This document shows, in pieces, positions 40,105-51,169 of a stretch of DNA of 64,000 nt. The notes under the pieces were generated by a model. That model did not search any database. It was not told the DNA's origin and worked only from the letters and a program-made list of their open reading frames with translations. Each line of letters opens with the position of its first letter. Positions within the stretch are counted from its first letter, which is position 1. Both the position numbers and the translations under genes were made by a program. Source of the DNA: PFJX01 sp040751755 (lineage in GTDB: Bacteria > Pseudomonadota > Gammaproteobacteria > Burkholderiales > Thiobacillaceae); the NCBI GenBank assembly GCA_040751755.1, contig JBFMHC010000020.1, positions 124,001-188,000 on the forward strand, written 5' to 3'.

Positions 40105-41784
40105 ATGCTGCGTGAAACCCTGTCCGTGGTGCGGGACTTCCCGCGCCTGCACGAGATCGCCACGGTCCTCATCCGCTACGGCTGGGGCGACATCGTGCGC
40201 CTGCTCGGCGTCGCCAATCTCCTGGAGCGCGCGGGGCGGGTGCTGCATTGGCAGGCCCGGAGCGAGATCGCGCAGCTCGACCTGCCGGTGCGCATCCGCC
40301 TTGCCCTCACCGAACTCGGGCCCACCTTCGTCAAGCTGGGGCAGATCCTCGCCACCCGCGTGGACGTCTTCCCGCCCAGCTGGATCACCGAGTTCGAGCG
40401 CCTGCACAACCAGGTGCCGCCGGTGCCGTTCGAGCTGATCCGCCCGGAGATCGAGGCCGTGTGGGGGCAGTCGGTGGACGAACTGTTCGCCAGCTTCGAC
40501 GCCGAGCCCTTCGCCGCCGCCTCGATCGCGCAGGTCTACCGCGCCACCCTGAAGGACGGCACGCGCGTCGTCGTCAAGGTGCGGCGGCCGAGCATCCTGC
40601 CGAAGATCGAGGCGGACCTGCGCATCCTCTCCCATCTCGCACGCCTCCTGGAGCTGGAGATGCCGGAAGCGCGCCGCTACAAGCCGCTGCAGATCGTCAG
40701 CCAGCTCAAGCGCTCGCTGTTGCGCGAGCTGGACCTGGTGAAGGAGGCGCGCAACCTGGAGTCGTTCGGGCGCAATTTCGCCGCGCATCCGGGGGTGCAC
40801 ATCCCGCGCGTCTACTGGGATTACTGCAGCGCCGTGGTCAACGTGCAGGAGGAGCTGGTCGGCGTGCCCGGCACCGACCTGGCGCGCGCGCGCCAGGAGG
40901 GGCTGGACCTGAAGCAGCTGGCGGCGCACGGCGCCGACGCGGTGCTGAAGATGATCCTGGTGGACGGCTACTTCCATGCCGATCCGCACCCCGGCAACGT
41001 GGTGTTCCTGCCGGGCAATTGCGTCGGCATGCTCGACTTCGGCATGGTCGGCCGCGTCACCGACGGCCGCCGCGAGCAGCTCATCGATTTCCTCGATGCC
41101 CTGGTGCACAAGAACGAGCAGAACATGCTCAACGTGCTGGTGCAGTGGGCGGGTGACGCGGAAGTAGACGAGGAAAACCTGGCCTACGACCTTTCGGAAC
41201 TGATCTTCGGCTACGACGAGCTGAGCCTGAAGGACGTCAACGTCGGCATGCTGCTGACCGAGATCACGGCGGTGATGCGCGACAACAACCTGTCGCTGCC
41301 GCCTGACCTGACGCTGCTGTTCAAGGCCCTGATCACCCTGGAGGGCCTGGGCCACCAGCTCGACCCGGAGTTCCACATGGTCGACCACCTGACGCCCTTC
41401 GTGCGCCAGGTCATGGAGGCGCGCTATTCGCCGCAGGCGCTGGCCAAGCGCGCCGAACGCGGTCTGCGCGAGGTGGCCGAGGTGATGATCGGCCTGCCGC
41501 GCGACGTCGCGCGTCTGTTCCGCCAGGCCCGGCGCGGCCGCCTGCGCGTCGACCTGGACCTGAAGCGCCTGGATCACTTCGGCGTGCAGCTCAACCGCGC
41601 CGCCAACCGCCTCACCATGGGCATCCTCACCGCCTCCCTGGTGGTGGGCTCCAGCATCATCATGACCGTGAAGGGCGGGCCGGAGCTGTTCGGGCTGCCG
41701 CTGTTCGGCCTGCTGGGCTTCCTGCTCGCCTTCCTCAACAGCGTCTGGATCCTCGTTGCCATCTGGCACTCAGGCAAGGAATAG
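40105..41784 (+). CDS. AarF/ABC1/UbiB kinase-like protein
   Basis: 559 aa from ATG 40105. It carries the ABC1 family hallmarks: LGPTFVKLGQILATR (KxGQ motif, about 70-84), AAASIAQVYRA (Ala-rich nucleotide loop), VVVKVRRP (Lys), YFHADPHPGNV and MLDFGMVG (metal-binding Asp). Two C-terminal membrane helices follow (about 505-556), as in UbiB. UbiB-type proteins help ubiquinone biosynthesis, probably by ATP-driven extraction of lipid intermediates. It is not next to ubiE/ubiJ, so it may be a paralogue rather than UbiB itself. Confidence 0.88.
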   Translation: MLRETLSVVRDFPRLHEIATVLIRYGWGDIVRLLGVANLLERAGRVLHWQARSEIAQLDLPVRIRLALTELGPTFVKLGQILATRVDVFPPSWITEFERLHNQVPPVPFELIRPEIEAVWGQSVDELFASFDAEPFAAASIAQVYRATLKDGTRVVVKVRRPSILPKIEADLRILSHLARLLELEMPEARRYKPLQIVSQLKRSLLRELDLVKEARNLESFGRNFAAHPGVHIPRVYWDYCSAVVNVQEELVGVPGTDLARARQEGLDLKQLAAHGADAVLKMILVDGYFHADPHPGNVVFLPGNCVGMLDFGMVGRVTDGRREQLIDFLDALVHKNEQNMLNVLVQWAGDAEVDEENLAYDLSELIFGYDELSLKDVNVGMLLTEITAVMRDNNLSLPPDLTLLFKALITLEGLGHQLDPEFHMVDHLTPFVRQVMEARYSPQALAKRAERGLREVAEVMIGLPRDVARLFRQARRGRLRVDLDLKRLDHFGVQLNRAANRLTMGILTASLVVGSSIIMTVKGGPELFGLPLFGLLGFLLAFLNSVWILVAIWHSGKE

Positions 41785-41859
41785 CGTGCATCGGGCGGAC
41801 TGAAGTTTTCCGCCTGCCGGCCGATAAGCGCACGTAATCCACCACACGCGAGGTTCGGT

Positions 41860-42705
41860 ATGAAACGTTACCTGTCCCTGGCCGCCCTGGCCCTGCTCTC
41901 CGTCGCCGCACCGGCGCCGGCCGCCGACGCCCCGGCGGTGAGCGAGGCGGAGCAGGAGAAGATCCGCCTGATCGTCAAGCAGGTGCTGCGCGAATACGCC
42001 GCCACCCTCAACGACAAGGCCGGCAACGAGGACGCCAAGGCCATGCTGAAGAACGTGGCGCAGGACAACGCCGCCTTCATGCGCGCCAACGGCCCGGAAC
42101 ATTTCGCGCACTTCAGGGATGCCCAGCACCCGCGCGCCACGGTGATCACCTGCTCGGACTCGCGCGTGCACACGCATGCCCTCGACGCCACGCCGGACGG
42201 CGACCTGTTCATGATCCGCAACATCGGCAACCAGATCAGCACCGCCGAGGGCTCCGTGGAGTATGGCGTGCACCACCTGCACACGCCGCTGCTGCTGATC
42301 GTCGGCCACGTCGCCTGCGGTGCCATCAAGGCCGCCTCGGGCGACTACTCCAAGGAGTCCGGGCCGATCCGCAACGAGCTGGACACGATCCAGATCCCCA
42401 AGGGGGAGGGCGGTCTCTCCAGCGTCCGGCTGAACGTCAACAACCAGGTGCGCCAGGCCATGGGCAAGTTCGAGGAGGAGGTGCTCAAGGGCAAGCTGAC
42501 CATCGTCGGCGCGGTCTACGACTTCCGCAACGAGATGGGCAAGGGCCTGGGCAAGCTCAATATCGTCAACGTCAACGGCGAGACCGATGCCGGCCGCCTG
42601 GCCAGGCTCGACCTGATGCAGGGCCTCGACGCGCCGCCGCCCAAGGCGGAACGCAACGCCCGCCGCGCCATGCCGCGCAGGGCCGCGCACGGCGCCGAGC
42701 ACTGA
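41860..42705 (+). CDS. periplasmic beta-class carbonic anhydrase
   Basis: 281 aa from ATG 41860. Signal peptide MKRYLSLAALALLSVAAPAPA (cleavage after A-A-D region) directs it to the periplasm. The beta-CA zinc site is complete: TCSDSR with Cys98, Asp100 and Arg102, and GHVACGA with His150 and Cys153. A helical N-terminal extension (about 28-80) precedes the catalytic core. The enzyme interconverts CO2 and bicarbonate; in the periplasm it could aid CO2 trapping in autotrophs or pH balance. The C-terminal tail is basic and low complexity. Monocistronic, with a GC-rich hairpin (GGGGCCG, CGGCCCC) after it. Confidence 0.92.
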   Translation: MKRYLSLAALALLSVAAPAPAADAPAVSEAEQEKIRLIVKQVLREYAATLNDKAGNEDAKAMLKNVAQDNAAFMRANGPEHFAHFRDAQHPRATVITCSDSRVHTHALDATPDGDLFMIRNIGNQISTAEGSVEYGVHHLHTPLLLIVGHVACGAIKAASGDYSKESGPIRNELDTIQIPKGEGGLSSVRLNVNNQVRQAMGKFEEEVLKGKLTIVGAVYDFRNEMGKGLGKLNIVNVNGETDAGRLARLDLMQGLDAPPPKAERNARRAMPRRAAHGAEH

Positions 42706-42816
42706 CCCGCTGCGGGGCCGTATCGCGGCCCCGGCGCGGCGCGAGGGGTCACGAAGCGGGCCCGATTCGGTAGACTAGGCGGGTTTTTTCACCCCGCCAC
42801 CGAACAGGCCCCCCAC

Positions 42817-43899
42817 ATGGAACGCATCTACAACTTCAGCGCCGGCCCCGCCGTCCTGCCCCGCGACGTCCTCGTCCAGGCGGGCGACGAACTCGTCAAC
42901 TGGCAGGGCTGCGGCATGTCCGTCATGGAGATGTCGCACCGCGGCAAGGAGTACATGGGCATCCACGCCCAGGCGGAGGCGGACCTGCGCGAGCTGATGG
43001 GCATCCCCGCCAATTACAAGGTGCTGTTCCTGCAGGGCGGCGCCTCCAGCCAGTTCGCCATGGTCCCGATCAACCTGTATCGCGGCAAGGCCTCCGCGGA
43101 CTATCTGAACACCGGCGAGTGGTCGACGCGGGCCATCAAGGAGGCGCGCAAATACGGCGCCGTCAACGTGGTGGCCTCCTCCGAGGACAAGAACTTCAGC
43201 TACGCGCCACGCCAGGCGGAATGGCGCCTCGACCCGAACGCCGCCTACGTGCACTACTGCCCGAACGAGACCATCGGCGGCGTGGAGATCTTCTGGACCC
43301 CCGAGGTGGGCGAGGTGCCGCTGGTGGCGGACATGTCCTCCTGCATCCTCTCGCGGACCTTCGACGTCTCCAGGTTCGGCCTCATCTATGCCGGCGCGCA
43401 GAAGAACATCGGCCCCGCCGGCGTCACCGTGGTGATCGTGCGCGAGGACCTGCTCGGCCACTGCCGCGGCGACGCGCCGACCATGTACGACTACAAGCTG
43501 CATGCCGACAACGACTCCATGTACAACACCCCGCCCACCTACGGCATCTACATCGCCGGCCTGGTGTTCAAGTGGCTCAAGGCCAGGGGCGGCGTGGCGG
43601 AGATGGAGAAGCAGAACGTCGCCAAGGCCGACCTGCTCTACGGCTATCTCGATGCCAGCGGGTTCTTCTCCTCGCCGGTGGCGCCGGAGAACCGCTCGCG
43701 CATGAACGTGCCGTTCACGCTCAAGGACGCCCGCCTCGACGAGGCCTTCCTCAAGGGCGCAAAGGAGCGTGGCCTGGTGCAGCTGAAGGGCCACCGCTCG
43801 GTGGGCGGCATGCGCGCCTCCATCTACAACGCCATGCCCCTGGAAGGGGTGCAGGCCCTGGTCGACTACATGCAGGCCTTCGAGAAGGCGCACGGCTGA
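42817..43899 (+). CDS. serC: phosphoserine aminotransferase
   Basis: 360 aa PLP enzyme for serine (and pyridoxal) biosynthesis, converting 3-phosphohydroxypyruvate to phosphoserine. Start ATG 42817 (MERIYNFSAGPAVLPRDVL) is canonical. The PLP-binding Lys lies in LIYAGAQKNIGPAGVTVVIV. Substrate-binding blocks include HYCPNETIGGVE and GHRSVGGMRASIYNAMP. It opens a plus-strand run shared with pheA-hisC-tyrA-aroA-cmk, a conserved order in many proteobacteria (usually after gyrA, which is not here). Confidence 0.97.
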   Translation: MERIYNFSAGPAVLPRDVLVQAGDELVNWQGCGMSVMEMSHRGKEYMGIHAQAEADLRELMGIPANYKVLFLQGGASSQFAMVPINLYRGKASADYLNTGEWSTRAIKEARKYGAVNVVASSEDKNFSYAPRQAEWRLDPNAAYVHYCPNETIGGVEIFWTPEVGEVPLVADMSSCILSRTFDVSRFGLIYAGAQKNIGPAGVTVVIVREDLLGHCRGDAPTMYDYKLHADNDSMYNTPPTYGIYIAGLVFKWLKARGGVAEMEKQNVAKADLLYGYLDASGFFSSPVAPENRSRMNVPFTLKDARLDEAFLKGAKERGLVQLKGHRSVGGMRASIYNAMPLEGVQALVDYMQAFEKAHG

Positions 43900-43936
43900 G
43901 ATACCCAGGCCCCACCGCAGCTCCTCCATCCCGATC

Positions 43937-45010
43937 ATGAACGACGACTCCCAACGCGAAGAACTCCTGCGCCTGCGCGAGCAGATCGACGCCCTCGACG
44001 AGCAGGTCCTGGCCCTGCTCAACCAGCGCGGCCGCCTGGCGCAGGCGGTCGGCCACCTGAAGAACGGCATCATCTACAAGCCCGAGCGCGAGGCCCAGGT
44101 GATCGCGCGCCTGCAGGCGGCCAACCCCGGCCCGGTCACGGCCGAGTCGGTGGCGGTGGTGTTCAAGGAGATCATGTCCGCCTGCCGCTCCCTGGAGCAG
44201 CGGCTCACCATCGCCTACCTCGGCCCCGAGGGCACCTTCTCCGAGGCGGCCGCCGTGAAGCACTTCGGCCATGCCGTGCAGGGCCTGCCGTGCGCCAGCA
44301 TCGACGAGGTGTTCCGCAGCGTCGAACGCGGCGAGGCGCACTACGGTGTGGTGCCGGTGGAGAACTCCACCGAGGGCGCGGTCTCGCGCACCCTCGACCT
44401 GATGCTCGGCACCTCGCTGTCGATCTGCGGCGAGGTGCAGCTGCGCGTGCGCCAGCAGCTGATGCGCAAGGTCCCGGGCCTCGCGGGCATCGGGGTCGTG
44501 TATTCGCATGCCCAGTCGCTGGCGCAGTGCCACGAGTGGCTGGCCCGCAACCTGCCCGGCGTCGAGACCGTCCCGGTAAGCAGCAATGGCGAGGCGGCCC
44601 GCCTGGCGGCCGGCAACGAAGGCGCGGCGGCGATCGCCGGCGAGCTGGCGGCGGAGCACAACCACCTCACCATCGTCGCGCGCGACATCGAGGACGACGC
44701 CGGCAACACCACGCGCTTCCTGGTGCTGGGGCGCGAGTCGGTGGCCCCCTCCGGGCGCGACAAGACCTCCATCGTCCTGTCCACCAAGAACCGGCCCGGG
44801 TCGTTGCTCGACATCCTCTCGCCGCTGGCGCAGCGCGGCATCGGCCTGTCCAAGCTGGAGTCGCGCCCGGCGCGCAACGGCGCCTGGGAATACGTGTTCT
44901 ACCTCGATCTCGACGGCCACCGCGACAACCCCAACATCCAGGATGCCCTCAAGGAGCTGGAGGCGCGCTGCGCCTTCCTCAAGGTCCTGGGCGCCTACCC
45001 AACGGTCTGA
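43937..45010 (+). CDS. pheA: bifunctional chorismate mutase / prephenate dehydratase
   Basis: 357 aa. An N-terminal AroQ chorismate mutase (about 5-90, LREQIDALDEQVLALLNQRG) is fused to prephenate dehydratase (about 95-270, IAYLGPEGTFSEAAAVKHFG and the TRF motif in NTTRFLVLG). A C-terminal ACT domain (about 280-357) has the ESRP phenylalanine-binding motif (LSKLESRPARNG). It makes phenylpyruvate for phenylalanine and is probably feedback-inhibited through the ACT domain. Length and domain order are typical. hisC starts 4 bases after its stop. Confidence 0.97.
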   Translation: MNDDSQREELLRLREQIDALDEQVLALLNQRGRLAQAVGHLKNGIIYKPEREAQVIARLQAANPGPVTAESVAVVFKEIMSACRSLEQRLTIAYLGPEGTFSEAAAVKHFGHAVQGLPCASIDEVFRSVERGEAHYGVVPVENSTEGAVSRTLDLMLGTSLSICGEVQLRVRQQLMRKVPGLAGIGVVYSHAQSLAQCHEWLARNLPGVETVPVSSNGEAARLAAGNEGAAAIAGELAAEHNHLTIVARDIEDDAGNTTRFLVLGRESVAPSGRDKTSIVLSTKNRPGSLLDILSPLAQRGIGLSKLESRPARNGAWEYVFYLDLDGHRDNPNIQDALKELEARCAFLKVLGAYPTV

Positions 45011-45014
45011 CCCC

Positions 45015-46130
45015 ATGAATCTCTGCGACACCGCCCCGGCGCACATCCGCGCCATCGCCCCCTACCAGCCGGGCAAGCCGATCGCCGAACTGGCGCGCGA
45101 GATGGGCCTGGACGAGGCGCAGATCGTCAAGCTCGCCTCCAACGAGAACCCCCTGGGCGCGAGCCCGCGCGCCCTCGCGGCGATCGAGAACGTGCTCATG
45201 GACCTGGCGCGCTATCCGGATGGCGGCGGCTTCGACCTGAAGGCGGCGCTGTCCCGCCACCTCGGCGTGGCGGCGGGCCGCATCGTCCTCGGCAACGGCT
45301 CCAACGACGTCCTGGAGATGGCGGCGCGCGCCTTCCTCGCCCCCGGCGGCAGCGCGGTCTATTCGCAATACGCCTTCGCCGTCTATCCGCTCGCGGTGCA
45401 GGCGGCCGGCGCGCGCGGCATCGAGGTGCCGGCGCGCGACTTCGGCCACGACCTGGAGGCGATGCTGGCGGCGATCGAGGCCGACACGCGCCTGGTGTTC
45501 ATCGCCAACCCCAACAACCCCACCGGCACCCTGGTGGACGGCGCGGCCCTGGCGGACTTCGTCGCGCGCGTGCCGGCGCACGTGGGCATCGTCCTCGACG
45601 AGGCCTATTTCGAATACCTGCCCGCCGAGTTGCGCGGCGACAGCCTGGCGTGGATCGACGCCCATCCCAACCTCATGGTCACGCGCACCTTCTCCAAGGC
45701 CTACGGCCTGGCGGGCCTGCGCGTCGGCTACGCGGTGTGCCACGAGCAGGTGGTGGACCTGCTCAACCGCGTGCGCCAGCCCTTCAACGTCAACAGCCTG
45801 GCACAGGCCGCGGCAATCGCCGCGCTCGACGATGCGGCCTTCCTGGAACACGGCCTGAGCATCAACCGAGAGGGCATGGCGCAACTCACCCACGGGCTGG
45901 ATGCGCTGGGCGTGTCCTACATCCCCTCGCACGGCAACTTCCTCGCCTGCCGCGTCGGCGACGCCGCGCGCGTCAACCACGCCCTGCTGGAGCGCGGCGT
46001 GATCGTGCGGCCGATCGCCGGCTACGGCATGCCCGAGCACCTGCGCGTGAGCGTCGGCCTCGCCGAGGAGAACACACGCTTTCTCAGGGTGCTGGGGGAG
46101 ATACTCCGGGCAGACGGGGCCGGCGCATGA
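45015..46130 (+). CDS. hisC: histidinol-phosphate aminotransferase
   Basis: 371 aa from ATG 45015 (MNLCDTAPAHIRAIAPYQPG). Class I/II PLP fold; features are KLASNENPLGASP, FIANPNNPTGTLV, VLDEAYFEY and the PLP Lys in TRTFSKAYGLAGLRVGY. In this pheA-tyrA-aroA setting HisC homologues can also transaminate aromatic keto acids or prephenate, so the physiological substrate may be broader than histidinol phosphate. It overlaps tyrA by 4 bases. Confidence 0.94.
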   Translation: MNLCDTAPAHIRAIAPYQPGKPIAELAREMGLDEAQIVKLASNENPLGASPRALAAIENVLMDLARYPDGGGFDLKAALSRHLGVAAGRIVLGNGSNDVLEMAARAFLAPGGSAVYSQYAFAVYPLAVQAAGARGIEVPARDFGHDLEAMLAAIEADTRLVFIANPNNPTGTLVDGAALADFVARVPAHVGIVLDEAYFEYLPAELRGDSLAWIDAHPNLMVTRTFSKAYGLAGLRVGYAVCHEQVVDLLNRVRQPFNVNSLAQAAAIAALDDAAFLEHGLSINREGMAQLTHGLDALGVSYIPSHGNFLACRVGDAARVNHALLERGVIVRPIAGYGMPEHLRVSVGLAEENTRFLRVLGEILRADGAGA

Positions 46131-46993
46131 TCCAGCGCCTGGCGGTGCTCGGCGTCGGCCTGATCGGCGGCTCGTTCGCGCTCGACCTGAAGCAGAAGGG
46201 CCTGGTCGATCAGGTGGTCGGTGTCGGGCGTTCGCGCGCCAACCTCGAACTGGCGCTACGCATGGGCGTGATCGACGCGATCGCCGAGGATCCCGCGGCG
46301 GCCGTGGCGGAGGCCGACCTGGTGCTGGTGGCGGTGCCGGTGGGCGCCATGCCCGAACTGTTCCGCGCCATCGCCCCGGCCCTGCCGCCGCAGTGCATCG
46401 TCACCGACGCGGGCAGCACCAAGCAGGATGTGATCGCCGCCGCGCGCGCCGGCCTGGGCGATCGGATCGGCCAGTTCGTGCCAGGCCACCCGATCGCCGG
46501 CGCCGAGACCAGCGGCGCCGCCGCCGCGCGCGCCGGCCTGTTCCGCGACAAGCCGCTCATCCTCACGCCGCTGGCGGAGAACCGCGAGGCGGACGTGCAG
46601 ACCGTCGCCGCGCTGTGGGCCGCCTGCGGCGCGCGCGTCGCTCGCATGGATGCGGCGCGCCACGACTCCGTGTTCGCGGCGGTCAGCCATCTGCCGCACC
46701 TGGCGGCCTTCGCGCTGATGGACGAGCTGGCCGGCCGGCCCGAGGCCGAGGTGTTCTTCCGCTACGCCGGCGCGGGCTTCCGCGACTTCACGCGCATCGC
46801 CGGCAGCCACCCGGAGATGTGGCGCGACATCACCCTGGCCAACAGCCAGGCCCTGCTGGCGGAGCTGGACGCCTACATCGCCAAGCTGGGCGAGATCCGC
46901 GCCCTGGTCGCCGAGGGTGACGGCGCGGCCCTGGAAACCATCTTCACGCGCGCCCGCGAGGCGCGGCAAAACTGGAACAAGACGAATGAGTGA
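46127..46993 (+). CDS. tyrA: prephenate dehydrogenase
   Basis: 288 aa from ATG 46127. An N-terminal Rossmann domain carries the NAD(P) motif GVGLIGGSFA (8-17), followed by VTDAGSTKQDV, GQFVPGHPIAGAETSG and the helical C-terminal dimer domain with HLPHLAAFAL. It converts prephenate (or arogenate) to the tyrosine precursor. There is no fused chorismate mutase, so it depends on PheA or another mutase. It overlaps hisC (4 bases) and aroA (8 bases). Confidence 0.95.
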   Translation: MIQRLAVLGVGLIGGSFALDLKQKGLVDQVVGVGRSRANLELALRMGVIDAIAEDPAAAVAEADLVLVAVPVGAMPELFRAIAPALPPQCIVTDAGSTKQDVIAAARAGLGDRIGQFVPGHPIAGAETSGAAAARAGLFRDKPLILTPLAENREADVQTVAALWAACGARVARMDAARHDSVFAAVSHLPHLAAFALMDELAGRPEAEVFFRYAGAGFRDFTRIAGSHPEMWRDITLANSQALLAELDAYIAKLGEIRALVAEGDGAALETIFTRAREARQNWNKTNE

Positions 46994-48287
46994 CTACATC
47001 GACCTCGCCCCGGCGAACGGGGCGCGCGGCCGGGTGCGCCTGCCCGGCTCGAAGAGCATCTCCAACCGCGTGCTGCTGCTCTCGGCGCTGGCCGCCGGCA
47101 CCACCGAGGTGAAGGCCCTGCTGGATTCCGACGACACGCGCGTGATGCTGGAGGCCCTGCGCCAGTTGGGTGTGAACTGGACGCGCCATGAGGGCACGGA
47201 TGACTACCGCGTCGAGGGCGTGGGCGGCGCCTTCCCGGTGAAGCGGGCGGAGCTGTTCCTCGGCAACGCCGGCACCGCCTTCCGCAGCCTCACCGCCGCG
47301 TGCGCCCTGGCGGGCGGCGAATACGTGCTCAAGGGCGTGCCGCGCATGCACGAGCGGCCCATCGGCGACCTGGTGGACGCCCTGCGCCAGGCCGGCGCGC
47401 GCGTCGACTATCAGGAGAAGGAGGGCTTTCCGCCCCTCGCCATCCACGCCGCCGAGGCTACGGGCGTGGCCGAGGTGACGGTCAAGGGCAATGTCTCCAG
47501 CCAGTACCTCACCGGCCTGCTGCTCGCCGCGCCCCTGCTCGGGCGCGAGGTGGTGGTGACGGTGGATGGCGAGCTGATCTCCAAGCCCTATGTCGAGATC
47601 ACCCTCAACCTGATGCAGCGCTTCGGCGTCGTGGTGAAGCGCGAGGGCTGGCAGCGCTTCACCGTGCCGGTGGCCCAATACCGGAGCCCGGGCAGCATCG
47701 AGGTGGAGGGCGATGCCTCCTCCGCCTCCTACTTCCTCGCCGCCGGGGCGATCGGCCACGGCCCGGTAGGGGTCGAGGGGGTGGGGCGCAACAGCATCCA
47801 GGGCGACGTGCGCTTCGCCGAGGCCCTGGCGCGCATGGGCGCGGAGATCGGCTTCGGTCCCAACTGGATCGAATGCCGCCTGGGTTGCGCCGACAGGCTG
47901 CACGCCATCGACCTGGACTGCAACCACATCCCGGATGCGGCGATGACCTTGGCGATCCTCGCCCTGTTCGCCGACGGCACCACCACGCTCACCAACATCG
48001 GCTCCTGGCGCGTCAAGGAGACCGACCGCATCGCCGCCATGGCCACCGAGCTGCGCAAGCTGGGCGCGACGGTGGAGGAGGGCGCGGACTTCATCAAGGT
48101 CACGCCGCCGGCGAAGCTCACGCCCAACGCCGCGATCGACACCTACGACGACCACCGCATGGCCATGTGCTTCTCCCTGGTGGCCCTGGCGGGCGTGCCG
48201 GTGCGCATCAACGACCCGAAATGCGTGAACAAGACCTTCCCGGGCTATTGGGACGCCTTCGCCGGCATCCGCCAGGGGGTCGCATGA
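46986..48287 (+). CDS. aroA: 3-phosphoshikimate 1-carboxyvinyltransferase (EPSP synthase)
   Basis: 433 aa from ATG 46986. Class I EPSP synthase motifs: LPGSKSISNRVLLL (catalytic Lys), LFLGNAGTAFRSL, GVPRMHERPIGDLVDAL, SSQYLTGLLLAAPL, ASSASYFLAAGAI, DCNHIPDAAMT and DTYDDHRMAMCFSL. It joins shikimate-3-phosphate and PEP in the chorismate pathway. Start overlaps tyrA by 8 bases and the stop overlaps cmk by 4, so translation is coupled. Confidence 0.97.
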   Translation: MSDYIDLAPANGARGRVRLPGSKSISNRVLLLSALAAGTTEVKALLDSDDTRVMLEALRQLGVNWTRHEGTDDYRVEGVGGAFPVKRAELFLGNAGTAFRSLTAACALAGGEYVLKGVPRMHERPIGDLVDALRQAGARVDYQEKEGFPPLAIHAAEATGVAEVTVKGNVSSQYLTGLLLAAPLLGREVVVTVDGELISKPYVEITLNLMQRFGVVVKREGWQRFTVPVAQYRSPGSIEVEGDASSASYFLAAGAIGHGPVGVEGVGRNSIQGDVRFAEALARMGAEIGFGPNWIECRLGCADRLHAIDLDCNHIPDAAMTLAILALFADGTTTLTNIGSWRVKETDRIAAMATELRKLGATVEEGADFIKVTPPAKLTPNAAIDTYDDHRMAMCFSLVALAGVPVRINDPKCVNKTFPGYWDAFAGIRQGVA

Positions 48288-48949
48288 ACGCGGTCCCCGT
48301 CATCGCCATCGACGGCCCCTCCGCCTCCGGCAAGGGCACGGTCGCGGCGCGCGTCGCCCAGGCCCTGGGCTTCCACTACCTCGACAGCGGCGCGATCTAC
48401 CGCGTCACCGCCTACGCCGCGCAGCGCGCGGGCGTCGATCTGGCGGACGAGCCGGCGCTGGCCGGGCTGGCGCGCGGCCTCGATCTCCGCTTCGAGGGCG
48501 GCGAGGTCTACCTCGACGGCCAGGCGGTCGGCGACGTGATCCGCACCGAGGAGGCCGGGCGCGCGGCCTCGCGCATCGCCGCCCTGCCGGCCTTGCGCGC
48601 CGCCTTGCTGGAACGCCAGCGTGCCTTCGCGCAGGCCCCCGGCCTGGTCACCGACGGGCGCGACATGGGGTCGACGGTTTTTCCCGCGGCGACGCTCAAG
48701 GTCTTCCTCACCGCGAGCGCCGAGGAACGCGCGCAAAGACGCTATAAGCAGTTGATCGAAAAGGGTTTGCCTGCTAGTCTTGACGACTTGTTGCAGGATT
48801 TGCGCGAGCGCGACGCACGGGATGCCGCGCGTGCCTCCGCCCCCCTGCGGCAAATGGCGGATGCCCAACTCCTGGAGACCACCCACCTGAGCATCGATCA
48901 GGCCGTCGACAGGGTCCTTGGCTGGTATCGCGCAGCGATCACCGGCTGA
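48284..48949 (+). CDS. cmk: cytidylate kinase
   Basis: 221 aa from ATG 48284 (MNAVPVIAIDGPSASGKGTV). The P-loop is DGPSASGKGT (10-19). LDSGAIYR, TDGRDMGSTVFP and KVFLTASAEERAQRRYKQL are typical of CMP/dCMP kinases. The aroA-cmk-rpsA order is conserved. A weak terminator follows the stop, so rpsA may have extra promoters inside the end of this gene, as in E. coli; none could be assigned with confidence. Confidence 0.96.
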   Translation: MNAVPVIAIDGPSASGKGTVAARVAQALGFHYLDSGAIYRVTAYAAQRAGVDLADEPALAGLARGLDLRFEGGEVYLDGQAVGDVIRTEEAGRAASRIAALPALRAALLERQRAFAQAPGLVTDGRDMGSTVFPAATLKVFLTASAEERAQRRYKQLIEKGLPASLDDLLQDLRERDARDAARASAPLRQMADAQLLETTHLSIDQAVDRVLGWYRAAITG

Positions 48950-48970
48950 GCTCCGCCGCTTGAGCCGAGT

Positions 48971-48999
48971 GGCTGCCTTTCGAGGTGGCCTTTTTGTTT
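48971..48999 (+). terminator. weak terminator between cmk and rpsA
   Basis: GGCTGCC (48971-48977) pairs with GGTGGCC (48984-48990) through five Watson-Crick and two G-U pairs around a 6-base loop, followed by TTTTTGTTT. Probably partial, allowing regulated readthrough into rpsA. Confidence 0.6.
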
Positions 49000-49052
49000 A
49001 ACCAACCCCCCGCGCCGGGTCCGCCTGTCGCGATTCATCTCAGGTTTTATTC

Positions 49053-50765
<1,713 letters not shown>

Positions 50766-50779
50766 TGGAAATTGGCGCA

Positions 50780-51061
50780 ATGACCAAGTCGGAGCTGATC
50801 GCCCGGCTGGCGGAGCGCCATCCCCATCTGGTGGTCACGGATGCCGAGCTGGCGGTGAAGACCATCCTCGATGCCATGATTTCTAGTCTGGTCACCGGGG
50901 AACGGATCGAGATCCGCGGCTTCGGTAGCTTCAGTCTGAACTTCAGGCCACCGCGGGTGGGGCGCAACCCCAAGACCGGCGAGAAGGTCCACGTGGCCGG
51001 CAAGTACGTGCCGCATTTCAAGGCGGGCAAGGAATTGCGCGATCGCGTGGACTACGACTGA
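50780..51061 (+). CDS. ihfB: integration host factor subunit beta
   Basis: 93 aa from ATG 50780 (MTKSELIARLAERHPHL), the family's usual start; ATG 50765 and GTG 50762 would add an untypical M-E-I-G-A. DNA-bending histone-like protein; the beta-arm tip GRNPKTGEKVHVAGKYVPHFKAGKEL has the intercalating Pro. It forms a heterodimer with IhfA. IHF is a known cofactor of sigma-54 promoters, relevant to flagellin 1 here. A strong terminator follows. Confidence 0.96.
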   Translation: MTKSELIARLAERHPHLVVTDAELAVKTILDAMISSLVTGERIEIRGFGSFSLNFRPPRVGRNPKTGEKVHVAGKYVPHFKAGKELRDRVDYD

Positions 51062-51081
51062 TTCGACAGTCGTAGAGGAAG

Positions 51082-51114
51082 GGCGCCGTTTCAGCGATGG
51101 AACGGCGCCTTTTT
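51082..51114 (+). terminator. Rho-independent terminator after ihfB
   Basis: GGCGCCGTT (51082-51090) and AACGGCGCC (51101-51109) form a perfect 9-bp stem with a 10-base loop, followed by five T residues and a further T-rich tract. Confidence 0.93.
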
Positions 51115-51169
51115 CTTTTCCGCGCCTGTTTCATCGCTACAATTCGGCACCCGGTTTCCCTTACCCAGC

